Source of the DNA: Profundicola sp048268105
GTDB lineage: Bacteria > Bacteroidota > Bacteroidia > Flavobacteriales > Weeksellaceae
Direction: 5' to 3'
DNA: 64,000 nucleotides
Assembly (NCBI GenBank): GCA_048268105.1
Contig: JBLWWH010000005.1
Coordinates: forward strand, 1-64,000
Of this stretch, positions 15,799-24,388 are shown piece by piece; position 1 is the stretch's first letter, and every line of letters begins with the position of its first letter. The notes below the pieces were generated by a model. The model was not told where the DNA came from and ran no database searches. It saw only the letters and a program-made list of their open reading frames with translations. A program made the position numbers and the translations under genes.

Positions 15799-16938
15799 AT
15801 GAATATCGGAATTGTCTGCTATCCTACGTATGGAGGTAGTGGTATTGTAGCAACAGAGTTGGGTATGGAAATGGCCAAGAAAGGTCATCATGTGCACTTT
15901 ATTAGTTATAGTTTGCCCGCGAGATTAGATGTTACTATTCCTAATATCACCTTCCATCAGGTGAATATTCAAGAATATGATTTATTCCATTATCAGCCCT
16001 ATTCTTTGGCACTGAGCACCTTGATTGTGGATATTGCAGAAAGAGTTGGTTTGGATGTAATTCATGTTCACTATGCTATTCCTCATGCTTATGCTGCTTA
16101 CATTGCACGACAAATTTTGCATGAAAAAGGCATAACGCTTCCGGTTATTACTACACTACACGGAACAGATATTACTTTAGTTGGGAAACATCCGGTTTAT
16201 AAATCAGCGGTAGAGTTTAGCATTAATAAATCAGATGTAGTTACCACCGTATCAGAAAGTTTAAAGAAGAATACTTTTGAGGTTTTTGATATTAAAAAAG
16301 AGATTTTAGTTATTCCCAACTTTATCGACAATCAGCTTTATAAAGAAAATGGAAATTGCATAAGAAGCAATTTTGCCGAAGCTGATGAGAAAATTGTGAT
16401 CCACGTTTCTAACCTTAGAAAAGTGAAGCGTGTGATGGATGTGATTAAAATTTTCAATGAAATACAGAAAGAAGTTAAATCAAAATTAATTATTGTAGGT
16501 GAAGGTCCGGAGTGGGATAATGCACAGCAATTGATTTATGAATTTGGCATCGAAGATAAAGTTAGAAATGTAGGAAAAGTCAAGAATTTAAATTCAATTC
16601 TTAAAGTTTCAGATGTATTCTTATTACCATCACAACAAGAAAGTTTTGGTCTAGCTGCTTTGGAAGCTATGGCAGCCGGAGTTCCTGTGGTGAGCTCCAA
16701 TGCGGGTGGAATTCCAGAAGTAAACTTTGACGGTGAAACTGGATTTGTAAGAGAAATTGGTGATGTAAAAGCTATGGCAGAGGCTGCGATTGGCTTATTA
16801 AATGATGAAGAAAAGTTGAGTCAATTTAAAAAGTCAGCAAAAGAGCATGCTTTAAAATTTGACATCGACACTATTCTACCTATGTATGAGAATTTGTATT
16901 GCGAATTAAGCCAATGCAAAGGCGTACTTAAGAATTAA
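15799..16938 (+). CDS. bshA: N-acetyl-alpha-D-glucosaminyl L-malate synthase (bacillithiol synthesis)
   Basis: 379 residues, a GT4 glycosyltransferase of two Rossmann domains. The BshA-specific start (MNIGIVCYPTYGGSGIVATELG), VHYAIPHAYAAYIA, TTLHGTDITLVG and the C-terminal SQQESFGLAALEAMAAGVPVVSSNAGGIPE stretch are diagnostic. It transfers GlcNAc from UDP-GlcNAc to L-malate, the first step of bacillithiol synthesis. bshB and bshC are not in the window. A TATCTTTA sequence about 30 bases upstream may be its promoter. The gene converges on the glycosylase gene with only two bases between the stops and no terminator hairpin. Confidence 0.93.
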   Translation: MNIGIVCYPTYGGSGIVATELGMEMAKKGHHVHFISYSLPARLDVTIPNITFHQVNIQEYDLFHYQPYSLALSTLIVDIAERVGLDVIHVHYAIPHAYAAYIARQILHEKGITLPVITTLHGTDITLVGKHPVYKSAVEFSINKSDVVTTVSESLKKNTFEVFDIKKEILVIPNFIDNQLYKENGNCIRSNFAEADEKIVIHVSNLRKVKRVMDVIKIFNEIQKEVKSKLIIVGEGPEWDNAQQLIYEFGIEDKVRNVGKVKNLNSILKVSDVFLLPSQQESFGLAALEAMAAGVPVVSSNAGGIPEVNFDGETGFVREIGDVKAMAEAAIGLLNDEEKLSQFKKSAKEHALKFDIDTILPMYENLYCELSQCKGVLKN

Positions 16939-16940
16939 AC

Positions 16941-17552
16941 TTATTTTGCTGGGCTGGTAAAAGGATTATCTTTTATTCTAAATCGCCACGGCATAGAATA
17001 ATAAGGCTCTGGAACACTTTTACCTAAACCTACCCTTGCCGATGCCACAATTTGATTGTCATCTATGTTAGGTGCATCTTCTATCCAAATTATGTCCTCT
17101 TGTAGAGACTCATTATTATGTTCTAATTCTATTCCCAACGCCATAGATGTGAGACCAGGACCACCTGTTATATTTCTTTTAACTTGTTTTAAATTTCTAC
17201 GATGAAGCATCATTTCTACCCCATCAACAGGTTCAATGGCACGAATCAAAACCGCATGAGGGATGCCATCGGTGTTGGTAATTACATTGAATAATTTATA
17301 AACACCATAAATTAAGTACACATAACTAATGCCGCCCAGTTCATAAAAAGCTTTGGTTCTTCGGGTTAATCGATTATTGAAAGCATGAGAAGCTGGATCT
17401 TCAGGCGCCTTGTAGGCTTCTGTTTCCACAATAAGGCCGGAAGTAAATTCATCGTTGATGTTCGTACACAACTTTTTACCTAAAAGATCTTTAGCGATTT
17501 GAACGACATCATTTCGTTGATAAAAAGAGGGAGATAATTTAGATTGATTCAT
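16941..17552 (-). CDS. DNA-3-methyladenine glycosylase (AAG/Mpg type)
   Basis: 203 residues from the ATG at 17552 (MNQSKLSPSFYQ); an upstream in-frame start would add 20 residues lacking family similarity and would overlap the SDR gene. Motifs: AKDLLGKKL, ETEAYKAPEDPASHA (catalytic Glu in VETEAY), RRTKAFYELGGISYVYLIYG, and ITGGPGLTSMALGI. The enzyme excises alkylated purines from DNA in base-excision repair. The family is ~190-220 residues, so it is full length. The gene is divergent from the SDR with 44 bases between starts. Confidence 0.93.
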   Translation of the reverse strand: MNQSKLSPSFYQRNDVVQIAKDLLGKKLCTNINDEFTSGLIVETEAYKAPEDPASHAFNNRLTRRTKAFYELGGISYVYLIYGVYKLFNVITNTDGIPHAVLIRAIEPVDGVEMMLHRRNLKQVKRNITGGPGLTSMALGIELEHNNESLQEDIIWIEDAPNIDDNQIVASARVGLGKSVPEPYYSMPWRFRIKDNPFTSPAK

Positions 17553-17596
17553 TATACAAAAATACACGAAATGCCTATTTTTATAAAAAAATAAGC

Positions 17597-18352
17597 ATGA
17601 AAAGAATTGCATTTATTACGGGTGCCACTTCAGGTATTGGAGAATCTTTGGCCTATCAGCTTTCTACGATGGATTATAAGTTGATTTTGTGTGGTAGAAA
17701 TCAGCAAAAGTTAGATCGTCTACAGTCAGATTTATCTTCACAGACCGAAATCATTACCCTTCAATTTGATGTTAGAGATAAACAAGCAGTGTATGATGCA
17801 GTTAACTCACTTCCAGATGAATGGAAAAAGATTCAGGTTTTAGTTAATAATGCAGGAAATGCACATGGCTTGGCGGAGTTTAAAGACGCCATGATGCAAG
17901 ATTTAGAAGACATGATCGACATTAATGTAAAAGGTGTAATGTATGTTTCTAAAGTGGTGATTCCTTTAATGATTGAAAATGCTCCTGGGCATATTGTCAA
18001 TATTTCTTCTATTGCTGGAAAAAGCACTTACAAAAATGGTGTTGGCTATTGTGCATCTAAAAAGGCTGTGGAAGCAATTTCCGAAGGATTTAGGTTAGAA
18101 CTTTTAGATAAGAACATTAAGGTGAGTAATATTGCGCCAGGATTAGTTGAAACCAACTTCTCCATGGTTAGGTTTAAAGGCGACGAGGAGCGTTCGAAAG
18201 CAGTTTACACCGGATACGATGCACTACAGGCTAAAGATGTTTCTAACTTGATTATTTATGTATTAGAAGCACCGGCGCATGTGAATATTGCAGATGTGAC
18301 TATTCTGCCCAAAGCTCAAGCGTCTTCTACCGATTTATTAAGGGATAAATAA
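17597..18352 (+). CDS. Short-chain dehydrogenase/reductase (YdfG-like)
   Basis: 251 residues, classical SDR. Cofactor motif TGATSGIGES at 8-17, NNAGNA at 84-89, and the catalytic triad S138, Y151, K155 (SSIAGKS...YCASK). The Arg at 34 after strand 2 (CGRNQQK) favours NADP(H). The overall pattern resembles E. coli YdfG, which reduces 3-hydroxy acids such as L-allo-threonine and malonic semialdehyde, but the substrate is not certain. Cytoplasmic. A strong symmetric terminator follows and separates it from the convergent men/ser operon. Confidence 0.88.
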   Translation: MKRIAFITGATSGIGESLAYQLSTMDYKLILCGRNQQKLDRLQSDLSSQTEIITLQFDVRDKQAVYDAVNSLPDEWKKIQVLVNNAGNAHGLAEFKDAMMQDLEDMIDINVKGVMYVSKVVIPLMIENAPGHIVNISSIAGKSTYKNGVGYCASKKAVEAISEGFRLELLDKNIKVSNIAPGLVETNFSMVRFKGDEERSKAVYTGYDALQAKDVSNLIIYVLEAPAHVNIADVTILPKAQASSTDLLRDK

Positions 18353-18370
18353 ATATGGATTAAAAACAGA

Positions 18371-18402
18371 AGAGATTGCCTTTTAGATACAAGGCAATCT
18401 CT
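18371..18402. terminator. Bidirectional terminator between the SDR and menE
   Basis: A perfect 12-bp stem: AGAGATTGCCTT (18371-18382) and AAGGCAATCTCT (18391-18402), with an 8-base loop. T-rich sequence follows on the plus strand and A/T-rich sequence on the other side, so it can serve both convergent units. Confidence 0.8.
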
Positions 18403-18424
18403 TTATATTTTAATCTTGTTTTAA

Positions 18425-19402
18425 TTACAAATTAACCTGATTACGAATAATTTTTCCGGAGATGGTTCTTGGAAATTCATTTATGAAAATTATCTCCTTT
18501 GGCTGTTGGTTTCGTGGTATTAAATCCTTTGGATAATCAATCTCAAATGAATCTTTACTTTCAACCACTAAAATTAGCTTTTGCCCCAAAACGCTATCTT
18601 CCTTATAATGAACTATAAAAGGAGCGCTTATATAAAGTTTTAATTTATCTTCTAATACTTCTGGATTAATTTTAATTCCGCCGGAGTTGATGATGTTATC
18701 TATTCTTCCAACAAGAATAAAACTCGTTTCATCTATAATTTCAACCACGTCATTAGTGATGATTTCTTCATCGAAATAAGGAGTTTTAATCACCAAACAA
18801 TCTCTATCATCTTGGTTAATTTCAACGTTTTTTAAGGTTTTAAAATAAGCATCCTGATTAAGCTCGCGCATAGCGATATGCGTAATGGTTTCGGTCATGC
18901 CATAAGTTTCGTAAACGCTTGCCTCCATGTTTATAAATTGCTGCTCTAATTCCTTTGATACCTTTGCGCCTCCTAAAATAATTTTTTTAATCTTCAATTT
19001 TGAATCAGAATCAAAGAAGGAAGCCTCTGCTTGCATGGGCGTTAAAGCACCAAAATCAATTTCTAGATTGAATTCAATTTTGGTTTTAGGCTCAACGCAA
19101 TATAGTTTTAAGCCTAAGACGATAGCTCTGACAATCATCATTTTGCCTGCGATATATTTCACAGGCATGCATAACAGGGCCGTATCTCCGTGTTTTAAAT
19201 CTAAAAACTCACCTGTCATCTGCGCCGATTGAGTCATGGCAGATTTAGGTAATTCAATGCTTTTAGGTTTACCTGTAGAACCCGAAGTGTGAACTTTAAT
19301 GAGTTCATTTTCAGAAAACTCTTGTACAAAATCAATAATTTCTTGTTGCCAAGAAGCTTCTATTTCTGGCAATTCTAACTTTTGGCTAAAATCTAATAAC
19401 AA
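18425..19402 (-). CDS. menE: o-Succinylbenzoate-CoA ligase
   Basis: 325 residues, an AMP-forming acyl-CoA synthetase. P-loop HTSGSTGKPKSIEL (residues ~38-51), YGMTETITH (~168), the hinge region INSGGIKINPE and the C-terminal lysine motif RTISGKIIRNQ. It is much shorter than the ~490-residue Bacillus enzyme; a compact N-terminal region is usual in Bacteroidetes. It activates o-succinylbenzoate to its CoA thioester in menaquinone synthesis. The identity rests partly on the adjacent menC, 18 bases upstream in the same orientation. Last gene of serC-serA-menC-menE. Confidence 0.88.
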   Translation of the reverse strand: MLLDFSQKLELPEIEASWQQEIIDFVQEFSENELIKVHTSGSTGKPKSIELPKSAMTQSAQMTGEFLDLKHGDTALLCMPVKYIAGKMMIVRAIVLGLKLYCVEPKTKIEFNLEIDFGALTPMQAEASFFDSDSKLKIKKIILGGAKVSKELEQQFINMEASVYETYGMTETITHIAMRELNQDAYFKTLKNVEINQDDRDCLVIKTPYFDEEIITNDVVEIIDETSFILVGRIDNIINSGGIKINPEVLEDKLKLYISAPFIVHYKEDSVLGQKLILVVESKDSFEIDYPKDLIPRNQQPKEIIFINEFPRTISGKIIRNQVNL

Positions 19403-19420
19403 TTTATCTTATTTAAAACA

Positions 19421-20428
19421 TTACAAACCAACAAACCACAACTCTTCACCTCTTATTTCTAAAGGCGAATCAATGTTGTTGGTAAACAATCCACCTGTGC
19501 CCAAACCTTGTGGCATAGGATTATTTAAGGTGAATGTCCACTGTGCAATGGCATTTAAACCTACATTGGATTCCAATGCAGATGTAATCCACCAGCCAAT
19601 CCCAAGTTGATCGGCTATATCAATCCATTCTTGACTACCTTTAAATCCTCCTACCAAAGCAGGTTTTAAGATGATATATTGTGGATTAATTACCTCTAAT
19701 AATTTCTTTTTATCCGCTAAATCAAATACACCGATTAATTCCTCATCCAATGCAATTGGCGTTGGTGTAGTCTGACACAAAACTGCCATTTGCTGTCCAT
19801 TTCCAGCTTTGATAGGCTGTTCAATAGAATGGATTTCTAAGTTGGCTAAGTCTTTTAAAACCTGCTGAGCTTCCTCAAAATTGAAAGCTCCATTGGCATC
19901 TACTCTTAATTCTAATTGTTCTGCCGGGAAATCTTTCCTAAGCTCGGTTAACATGGCTTTCTCTTGTTCCCAATTCGGGCCAATTTTGAGCTTAATGCAT
20001 GTAAATCCTTGATCTAATTTATCTTGAATCTGTGATTTCATAAAAGCGAAATCTCCCATCCAAATTAAACCATTGATTTGAATTCCTTTTTTAGAATTTG
20101 TAAAAGCAGAAGGGAACAAAACCTCTCCTTCTGCTTTTAAAGATAATAATGCTTGTTCGTAGCCGAATTGAATCGATGGGAATTTTCTATAATCTTCCCA
20201 ATTTACTTCTTCTCCTCGATTGATTTTTTCACAAAACTCGGATAGCATTTCCTCGTAATCTTGGACATCATCAGCACTTAAACCTTTAAATAAATTACAC
20301 TCTCCAACTCCTTTATTATCAGAATCTATTAATTCTAAAAAATAAGTTTCTTTATGTCTTAAAATCCCACGAGAAGTTCCGCTTGGAACTTTAAAATCTA
20401 ATGTATATTTATGATAAGATGCTTCCAA
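19421..20428 (-). CDS. menC: o-Succinylbenzoate synthase
   Basis: 335 residues of the enolase superfamily. The muconate-lactonising subgroup pattern is complete: KLKIG (two catalytic-type lysines, residues ~147-151), metal ligands in RVDANGAF, SIEQPI and ALDEEL, and the second base lysine in ILKPALVGG. It dehydrates SHCHC to o-succinylbenzoate. Some enzymes of this subgroup are N-acylamino acid or dipeptide racemases, but the neighbouring menE argues for MenC. It is separated from serA by 5 bases, so the two are almost surely co-transcribed. Confidence 0.9.
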   Translation of the reverse strand: MEASYHKYTLDFKVPSGTSRGILRHKETYFLELIDSDNKGVGECNLFKGLSADDVQDYEEMLSEFCEKINRGEEVNWEDYRKFPSIQFGYEQALLSLKAEGEVLFPSAFTNSKKGIQINGLIWMGDFAFMKSQIQDKLDQGFTCIKLKIGPNWEQEKAMLTELRKDFPAEQLELRVDANGAFNFEEAQQVLKDLANLEIHSIEQPIKAGNGQQMAVLCQTTPTPIALDEELIGVFDLADKKKLLEVINPQYIILKPALVGGFKGSQEWIDIADQLGIGWWITSALESNVGLNAIAQWTFTLNNPMPQGLGTGGLFTNNIDSPLEIRGEELWFVGL

Positions 20429-20433
20429 GAATA

Positions 20434-21399
20434 TTAAGCTTCAACCTTTAATAATTCACAGATTTGATCGGCTAACTCGACGCCGATTCTATCTTGAGCT
20501 TCCACAGTTGATCCTCCCACATGTGGAGAAAGCGACAATTTTGGATGCATCAACAATTGAATTTCTGGCACTGGTTCTTTTTCGAATACATCTAAAGCTG
20601 CCGCAGCTACTTTACCTGTATCTAAAGCTTCCACCAAAGCAACTTCATCAATTACTCCACCACGAGCCGCATTTACGATAAACACACCCGTTTTCATGCT
20701 TTCTAATTCTTTTTTACCGATGATATAATCCTTTTGAGAAGGAATATGAAAAGTAATAAAATCAGCCTCTTCTATGGCTTCAATCATTGGCTTTACTTCA
20801 ATTTTATAATTGAAAACATCATCATTAAAAAACTGAAAAGGAATTGTCTTAATACCATCTGTATCTGAACTATCCACACCTATCACGTGCATTCCTACAC
20901 CTAAACCAATTTTAGCCACCTCCTTACCAATGCGACCTAAGCCAACAACGGCTAAAGTTTTACCTCTTAATTCAACCGCTCCAGCATATGATTTCTTTAA
21001 TTCCTTGAACCTAGAATCTCCTTCTAAAGGCATATTTCTGTTGGAATCATGTAAACCTCTTGCCATACCAAACATATGAGCAAAAACCAATTCCGCTACA
21101 GAAGTTGATGATGCTGCAGGCGTGTTAATAACATACAAACCTTTTTTTCTAGCATACTCTACATCGATATTGTCTAGACCAACTCCACCTCTACCAATCA
21201 ATTTAAGACTCTCTACATTGTCGATGATATCTTTTCTAACTTTGGTTGCACTTCTTACTAAAATAACATCGATTTGCTCTTTATTCATAAAAGAAATCAA
21301 ATCATCTTGAGCAACTTTATCTTCATATAGGGTAAATCCTGCTTCTTTTAAAGCCTTTGCGCCGGAAGCCGACATTCCATCATTTACTAATATCTTCAT
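20434..21399 (-). CDS. serA: D-3-phosphoglycerate dehydrogenase (short form without ACT domain)
   Basis: 321 residues of the D-2-hydroxyacid dehydrogenase family. NAD-binding motif GLGRIGKEVAKIGLG (~155-169) followed by D at the end of strand 2 (VIGVD), catalytic Arg in NAARGGVIDE, Glu in FEKEPVP and His in LSPHVGGST. The short form lacks the C-terminal ACT regulatory domain and so should not be feedback-inhibited by serine in the E. coli manner. It oxidises 3-phosphoglycerate, the first step of serine synthesis. It lies 21 bases after serC, which supports the assignment over other 2-hydroxyacid dehydrogenases. Confidence 0.92.
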   Translation of the reverse strand: MKILVNDGMSASGAKALKEAGFTLYEDKVAQDDLISFMNKEQIDVILVRSATKVRKDIIDNVESLKLIGRGGVGLDNIDVEYARKKGLYVINTPAASSTSVAELVFAHMFGMARGLHDSNRNMPLEGDSRFKELKKSYAGAVELRGKTLAVVGLGRIGKEVAKIGLGVGMHVIGVDSSDTDGIKTIPFQFFNDDVFNYKIEVKPMIEAIEEADFITFHIPSQKDYIIGKKELESMKTGVFIVNAARGGVIDEVALVEALDTGKVAAAALDVFEKEPVPEIQLLMHPKLSLSPHVGGSTVEAQDRIGVELADQICELLKVEA

Positions 21400-21420
21400 C
21401 TATCTATTTTTCTATTCTAA

Positions 21421-22488
21421 TTAAGCCTGTTTTTCTAATTCTTGCATACAATCCACTAAAACTTGAACACTTTCTAAGCTAAGCGCATTGTACATACTCG
21501 CACGATAACCTCCAACCGAGCGGTGTCCTTTTAAACCATTGATTCCAGCATCCCTCCAAATTCCATCGAATTTCTCTTGATATGCTTCATCCACTAAATT
21601 AAAGGTTGCATTCATTATAGAACGATCTTCTGTAGCAGCATAAGCTTTGAACATTGGATTTCGCTCGATTTCTGCATATAATAAATTCGCTTTTTCTTGA
21701 TTTATTTTTTCAATCGCAGGAATTCCATCTTGCTGGTCTAACCAATGTAAGGTCAGCATAGAGACATAAACCGCAAACACAGAAGGCGTATTGAACATAG
21801 AATCCTTGTCGATATGCACTTGATAATCTAAATAAGCAGGAATATTACGGCCTGATTTACCTAAAATATCTTTCTTAACGACTACTAAAGTAGCCCCAGC
21901 AGGTCCCATGTTTTTCTGTGCTCCCGCATAAATTAAATCAAACTTTGTAAAATCTAATTCGCGAGAAAATATATCTGATGACATATCACACACCAATGGC
22001 ACTTTCACATCTGGGAAAGATTTCATTTGTGTTCCGTAGATGGTATTATTAGAGGTGCAGTGGAAATAATCTGCGTTTTCATTAACTGTATAATCCTTTG
22101 GAATATGATTAAAACCTTGCTCTTTAGAAGAGGCAACAATATCCACAGTAGACAATCTTTGAGCTTCTTTAATAGCTTTAGACGCCCAAGTTCCGGTATT
22201 TAGATAAGCAGGGTTTCCATTTTCTTTGCTCAAGTTGAAAGGAAGCATCACAAACTGTAAGCTCGCTCCCCCTTGCAAGAATAATACCTCATAATCATCT
22301 CCTAATTTAAGTAATTTCTTTACCAGACTCCTGGCGTTTTCCATGACATGAACAAAATCTTTGCTTCTATGAGAAATCTCAAGAATTGAAAGATCTAAAG
22401 CGTTAAAGTTAAGTACTGCTTTTGAAGCTTGTTCAAAAACTTCTTGTGGTAAAATACAAGGTCCAGCGCTGAAATTATGTCGTTTCAT
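21421..22488 (-). CDS. serC: Phosphoserine aminotransferase
   Basis: 355 residues, class V aminotransferase fold. The start KRHNFSAGPCILPQEVF, the ISHRSKDF segment, the PLP lysine in YAGAQKNMGPAG (residue ~196) and the C-terminal GHRSVGGYRASMYNA are diagnostic. It transaminates 3-phosphohydroxypyruvate with glutamate to phosphoserine, and in other bacteria also serves pyridoxal phosphate synthesis. First gene of the four-gene operon serC-serA-menC-menE; a TAAATTTG element lies about 20 bases upstream on the minus strand. Confidence 0.96.
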   Translation of the reverse strand: MKRHNFSAGPCILPQEVFEQASKAVLNFNALDLSILEISHRSKDFVHVMENARSLVKKLLKLGDDYEVLFLQGGASLQFVMLPFNLSKENGNPAYLNTGTWASKAIKEAQRLSTVDIVASSKEQGFNHIPKDYTVNENADYFHCTSNNTIYGTQMKSFPDVKVPLVCDMSSDIFSRELDFTKFDLIYAGAQKNMGPAGATLVVVKKDILGKSGRNIPAYLDYQVHIDKDSMFNTPSVFAVYVSMLTLHWLDQQDGIPAIEKINQEKANLLYAEIERNPMFKAYAATEDRSIMNATFNLVDEAYQEKFDGIWRDAGINGLKGHRSVGGYRASMYNALSLESVQVLVDCMQELEKQA

Positions 22489-22507
22489 GTTTTAATGGTT
22501 TATGCAT

Positions 22508-22515
22508 CAAATTTA
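22508..22515 (-). promoter_or_regulatory. -7 element for the serC operon
   Basis: On the minus strand the sequence is TAAATTTG, an exact TAnnTTTG match, 19 bases before the serC ATG. I see no clear -33 TTG. Confidence 0.5.
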
Positions 22516-22635
22516 ATTAAAATTTATAGCTATTACTTCATATTTAGTTTAAATCTTTTTCACAAAATTCTAATTAAAATCTATGGTTAAGATTAAATTT
22601 TAAGATGGCAATCCTATAAGATTAGGAGATTTAAA

Positions 22636-22670
22636 AATGAGAAAGCCGCGTTTAAGCAAATAAACACGGC
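22636..22670 (-). terminator. Terminator of the ferredoxin gene
   Basis: GCCGCGTTTA (22645-22654) pairs with TAAACACGGC (22661-22670) with one C-A mismatch; the minus-strand continuation is CTCATTTTTAAAT. The remaining ~150 bases to serC hold only the serC promoter. Confidence 0.6.
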
Positions 22671-22694
22671 CTTCTACGGGTTGGGATTTTAATA

Positions 22695-23042
22695 TTATAA
22701 ATGAAGCATTTCTTTTTTCGCCAATAATTCTGCTTCCGTCTCTTCGTGCTCTTCGTCGGGGACACAACAATCCACTGGACACACCGCCGCACATTGTGGC
22801 TCGTCGTGGAATCCTTTACATTCTGTACATTTATCTGTTACAATGAAGTAAACATCATCACTGATAGGTTCTTGAGGCTCATCAGCATCTGCAGATCTTC
22901 CATTATGCCCTACTACATAGCCTGTTAAATCAGTTCCATCCGAAAAGCGCCAATCCATAGCACCTTCGTAGATTGCATTATTTGGACATTCAGGTTCACA
23001 CGCTCCACAATTTATACATTCATCTGTTATTTTGATTGCCAT
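22695..23042 (-). CDS. 2[4Fe-4S] ferredoxin (Allochromatium type)
   Basis: 115 residues. Cluster motifs C9-x2-C12-x2-C15-x3-C19 and C72-x2-C75-x8-C84-x3-C88, with further cysteines at 92-93. The longer C-x8-C spacing in the second motif and the ~40-residue acidic insertion between them match the Alvin-type dicluster ferredoxins. It transfers electrons in the cytoplasm; the partner is not known. It is divergent from a LuxC-type acyl-CoA reductase, and the two promoters overlap, a gene pair that recurs in Flavobacteria. Acidic C-terminus. Confidence 0.9.
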   Translation of the reverse strand: MAIKITDECINCGACEPECPNNAIYEGAMDWRFSDGTDLTGYVVGHNGRSADADEPQEPISDDVYFIVTDKCTECKGFHDEPQCAAVCPVDCCVPDEEHEETEAELLAKKEMLHL

Positions 23043-23054
23043 AATACTTTATAT

Positions 23055-23072
23055 TAGATTTGTACAAATTTA
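23055..23072. promoter_or_regulatory. Overlapping divergent -7 elements for ferredoxin and acyl-CoA reductase
   Basis: TAGATTTG (23055-23062, plus) and TAAATTTG on the minus strand (23065-23072) stand head to head, two bases apart, around the palindrome TTTGTACAAA. For the plus promoter a TTG at 23032-23034 lies 20 bases upstream. The two start sites should fall inside each other's promoter. Confidence 0.6.
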
Positions 23073-23082
23073 AACAATAAAG

Positions 23083-24117
23083 ATGCAAACTGCTAAACGA
23101 ATAGAGTCATTTTCTGTTTTAGGTAATTATTTAGAATCGTTCGTACATAATTTTGATAAGAAGGACGCTTCTGAGAAGCAAGTAAAATTCAATCAAATAC
23201 TCGAATATTCTAAAGCCAAAAACAGCTGGTTTACGATTGATAATCAACTATATGCATTAAAATCATGGGCAGAAGCTTTGAAGAAAGAAAACTTAGAAAA
23301 ATGGCTTGAACCTTATGCACAAATTGAGTCCAAAAATAAAATAATTGGAGTTGTTGCCGCAGGTAATATTCCTATGGTTGGTTTTCATGATATTTTAACG
23401 GTATTGATCTCGGGAAACAAAGCCCAGGTAAAGCTTTCGAGCAAAGACGACATTTTGATTCCTTATGTTTTGGACCTGCTCTTCCAGATTGAACCTAAAT
23501 TTAAAGAGCAGTATGAAAGTGTTGAAAAGTTAGAGGATTATGATGCTGTAATTGCTACGGGAAGTGATAATACGGCAAGATATTTTGAGTCATATTTCAA
23601 AAAAGTGCCGAATTTAATTCGCCGAAATCGCACTTCTGTTGCCATTTTAGATGGTAGTGAAACCGAAAAAGATTTAGAAGGTTTAGCGCATGATATGTTG
23701 CAGTATTTTGGCTTAGGTTGCAGAAATATTACCAAGTTATTTGTGCCTAAAGACTATGATTTAGATAAAATTTTTAAGGCGCTTTATCCTTGGAAGGATA
23801 TTATTCATCATCATAAATACGCTAATAATTACGACTACTTTAGAACGATTTATTTAATGAAGCAACTTTCTATTTTAGAAAATGGATTTGTTTTGTTTAA
23901 AGAAGGTGAAGATTTCTTCTCTCCTATCGCCACAGTTTCCTATGAGTTTTATGAAGATAAAGATAAATTGAGAGACCATTTGGCTCAAAACGAAGAAAAA
24001 ATTCAAGCTATTGTAGAAAAATCCGACAATGGTATTCCTTTTGGACATGCTCAACAACCACAATTATGGGATTACGCAGATAATGTTGATACCCTTAAGT
24101 GGCTGATGGAATTATAG
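23083..24117 (+). CDS. LuxC-family acyl-CoA reductase
   Basis: 344 residues. The aldehyde-dehydrogenase-like fold of LuxC is indicated by GVVAAGNIPMVGFHDIL (residues ~89-105), VKLSSKD, AVIATGSDNTARYFESYF and the segment YFGLGCRNI with C213 as the candidate thiol nucleophile. LuxC in luminous bacteria reduces acyl groups to fatty aldehyde; no lux genes are nearby, so the role here (fatty aldehyde metabolism or an unknown acyl reduction) is open. The family is common in Flavobacteria next to this ferredoxin. Confidence 0.85.
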   Translation: MQTAKRIESFSVLGNYLESFVHNFDKKDASEKQVKFNQILEYSKAKNSWFTIDNQLYALKSWAEALKKENLEKWLEPYAQIESKNKIIGVVAAGNIPMVGFHDILTVLISGNKAQVKLSSKDDILIPYVLDLLFQIEPKFKEQYESVEKLEDYDAVIATGSDNTARYFESYFKKVPNLIRRNRTSVAILDGSETEKDLEGLAHDMLQYFGLGCRNITKLFVPKDYDLDKIFKALYPWKDIIHHHKYANNYDYFRTIYLMKQLSILENGFVLFKEGEDFFSPIATVSYEFYEDKDKLRDHLAQNEEKIQAIVEKSDNGIPFGHAQQPQLWDYADNVDTLKWLMEL

Positions 24118-24180
24118 GATTTATATAATTCATTTGCCTTAGTTCGTTAAAATTTAATTTTAGTAATTTTAAAAAAAAAT

Positions 24181-24384
24181 ATGGAAGTAGAAATAATCAT
24201 CAATCAAATTAACTTGGCGAACTATTCTGATCAAGTTATAGAGGATTTAGTTGGCAGAATCAATGGCATCAATCTCGAGAGTAAATCTTCAACCATTGCC
24301 AAATTAAAGGATTATAAAGGCAAAATGGACAACGAAGAAAAAAACAAAACCTTAGAAGCATTAATTCAAGCTTTAGAAAAATAG
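24181..24384 (+). CDS. Small hypothetical protein, 67 residues
   Basis: A short soluble protein starting MEVEIIINQINLANYSDQ and ending in a helical stretch (EEKNKTLEALIQALEK). It has no cysteine, no signal peptide and no motif that I recognise. The spacing of 4 bases to the MFS start, the codon use like the neighbours and a TAATTTTA element about 20 bases upstream favour a real gene translated with the exporter. I cannot name a function. Confidence 0.55.
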   Translation: MEVEIIINQINLANYSDQVIEDLVGRINGINLESKSSTIAKLKDYKGKMDNEEKNKTLEALIQALEK

Positions 24385-24388
24385 ATCT

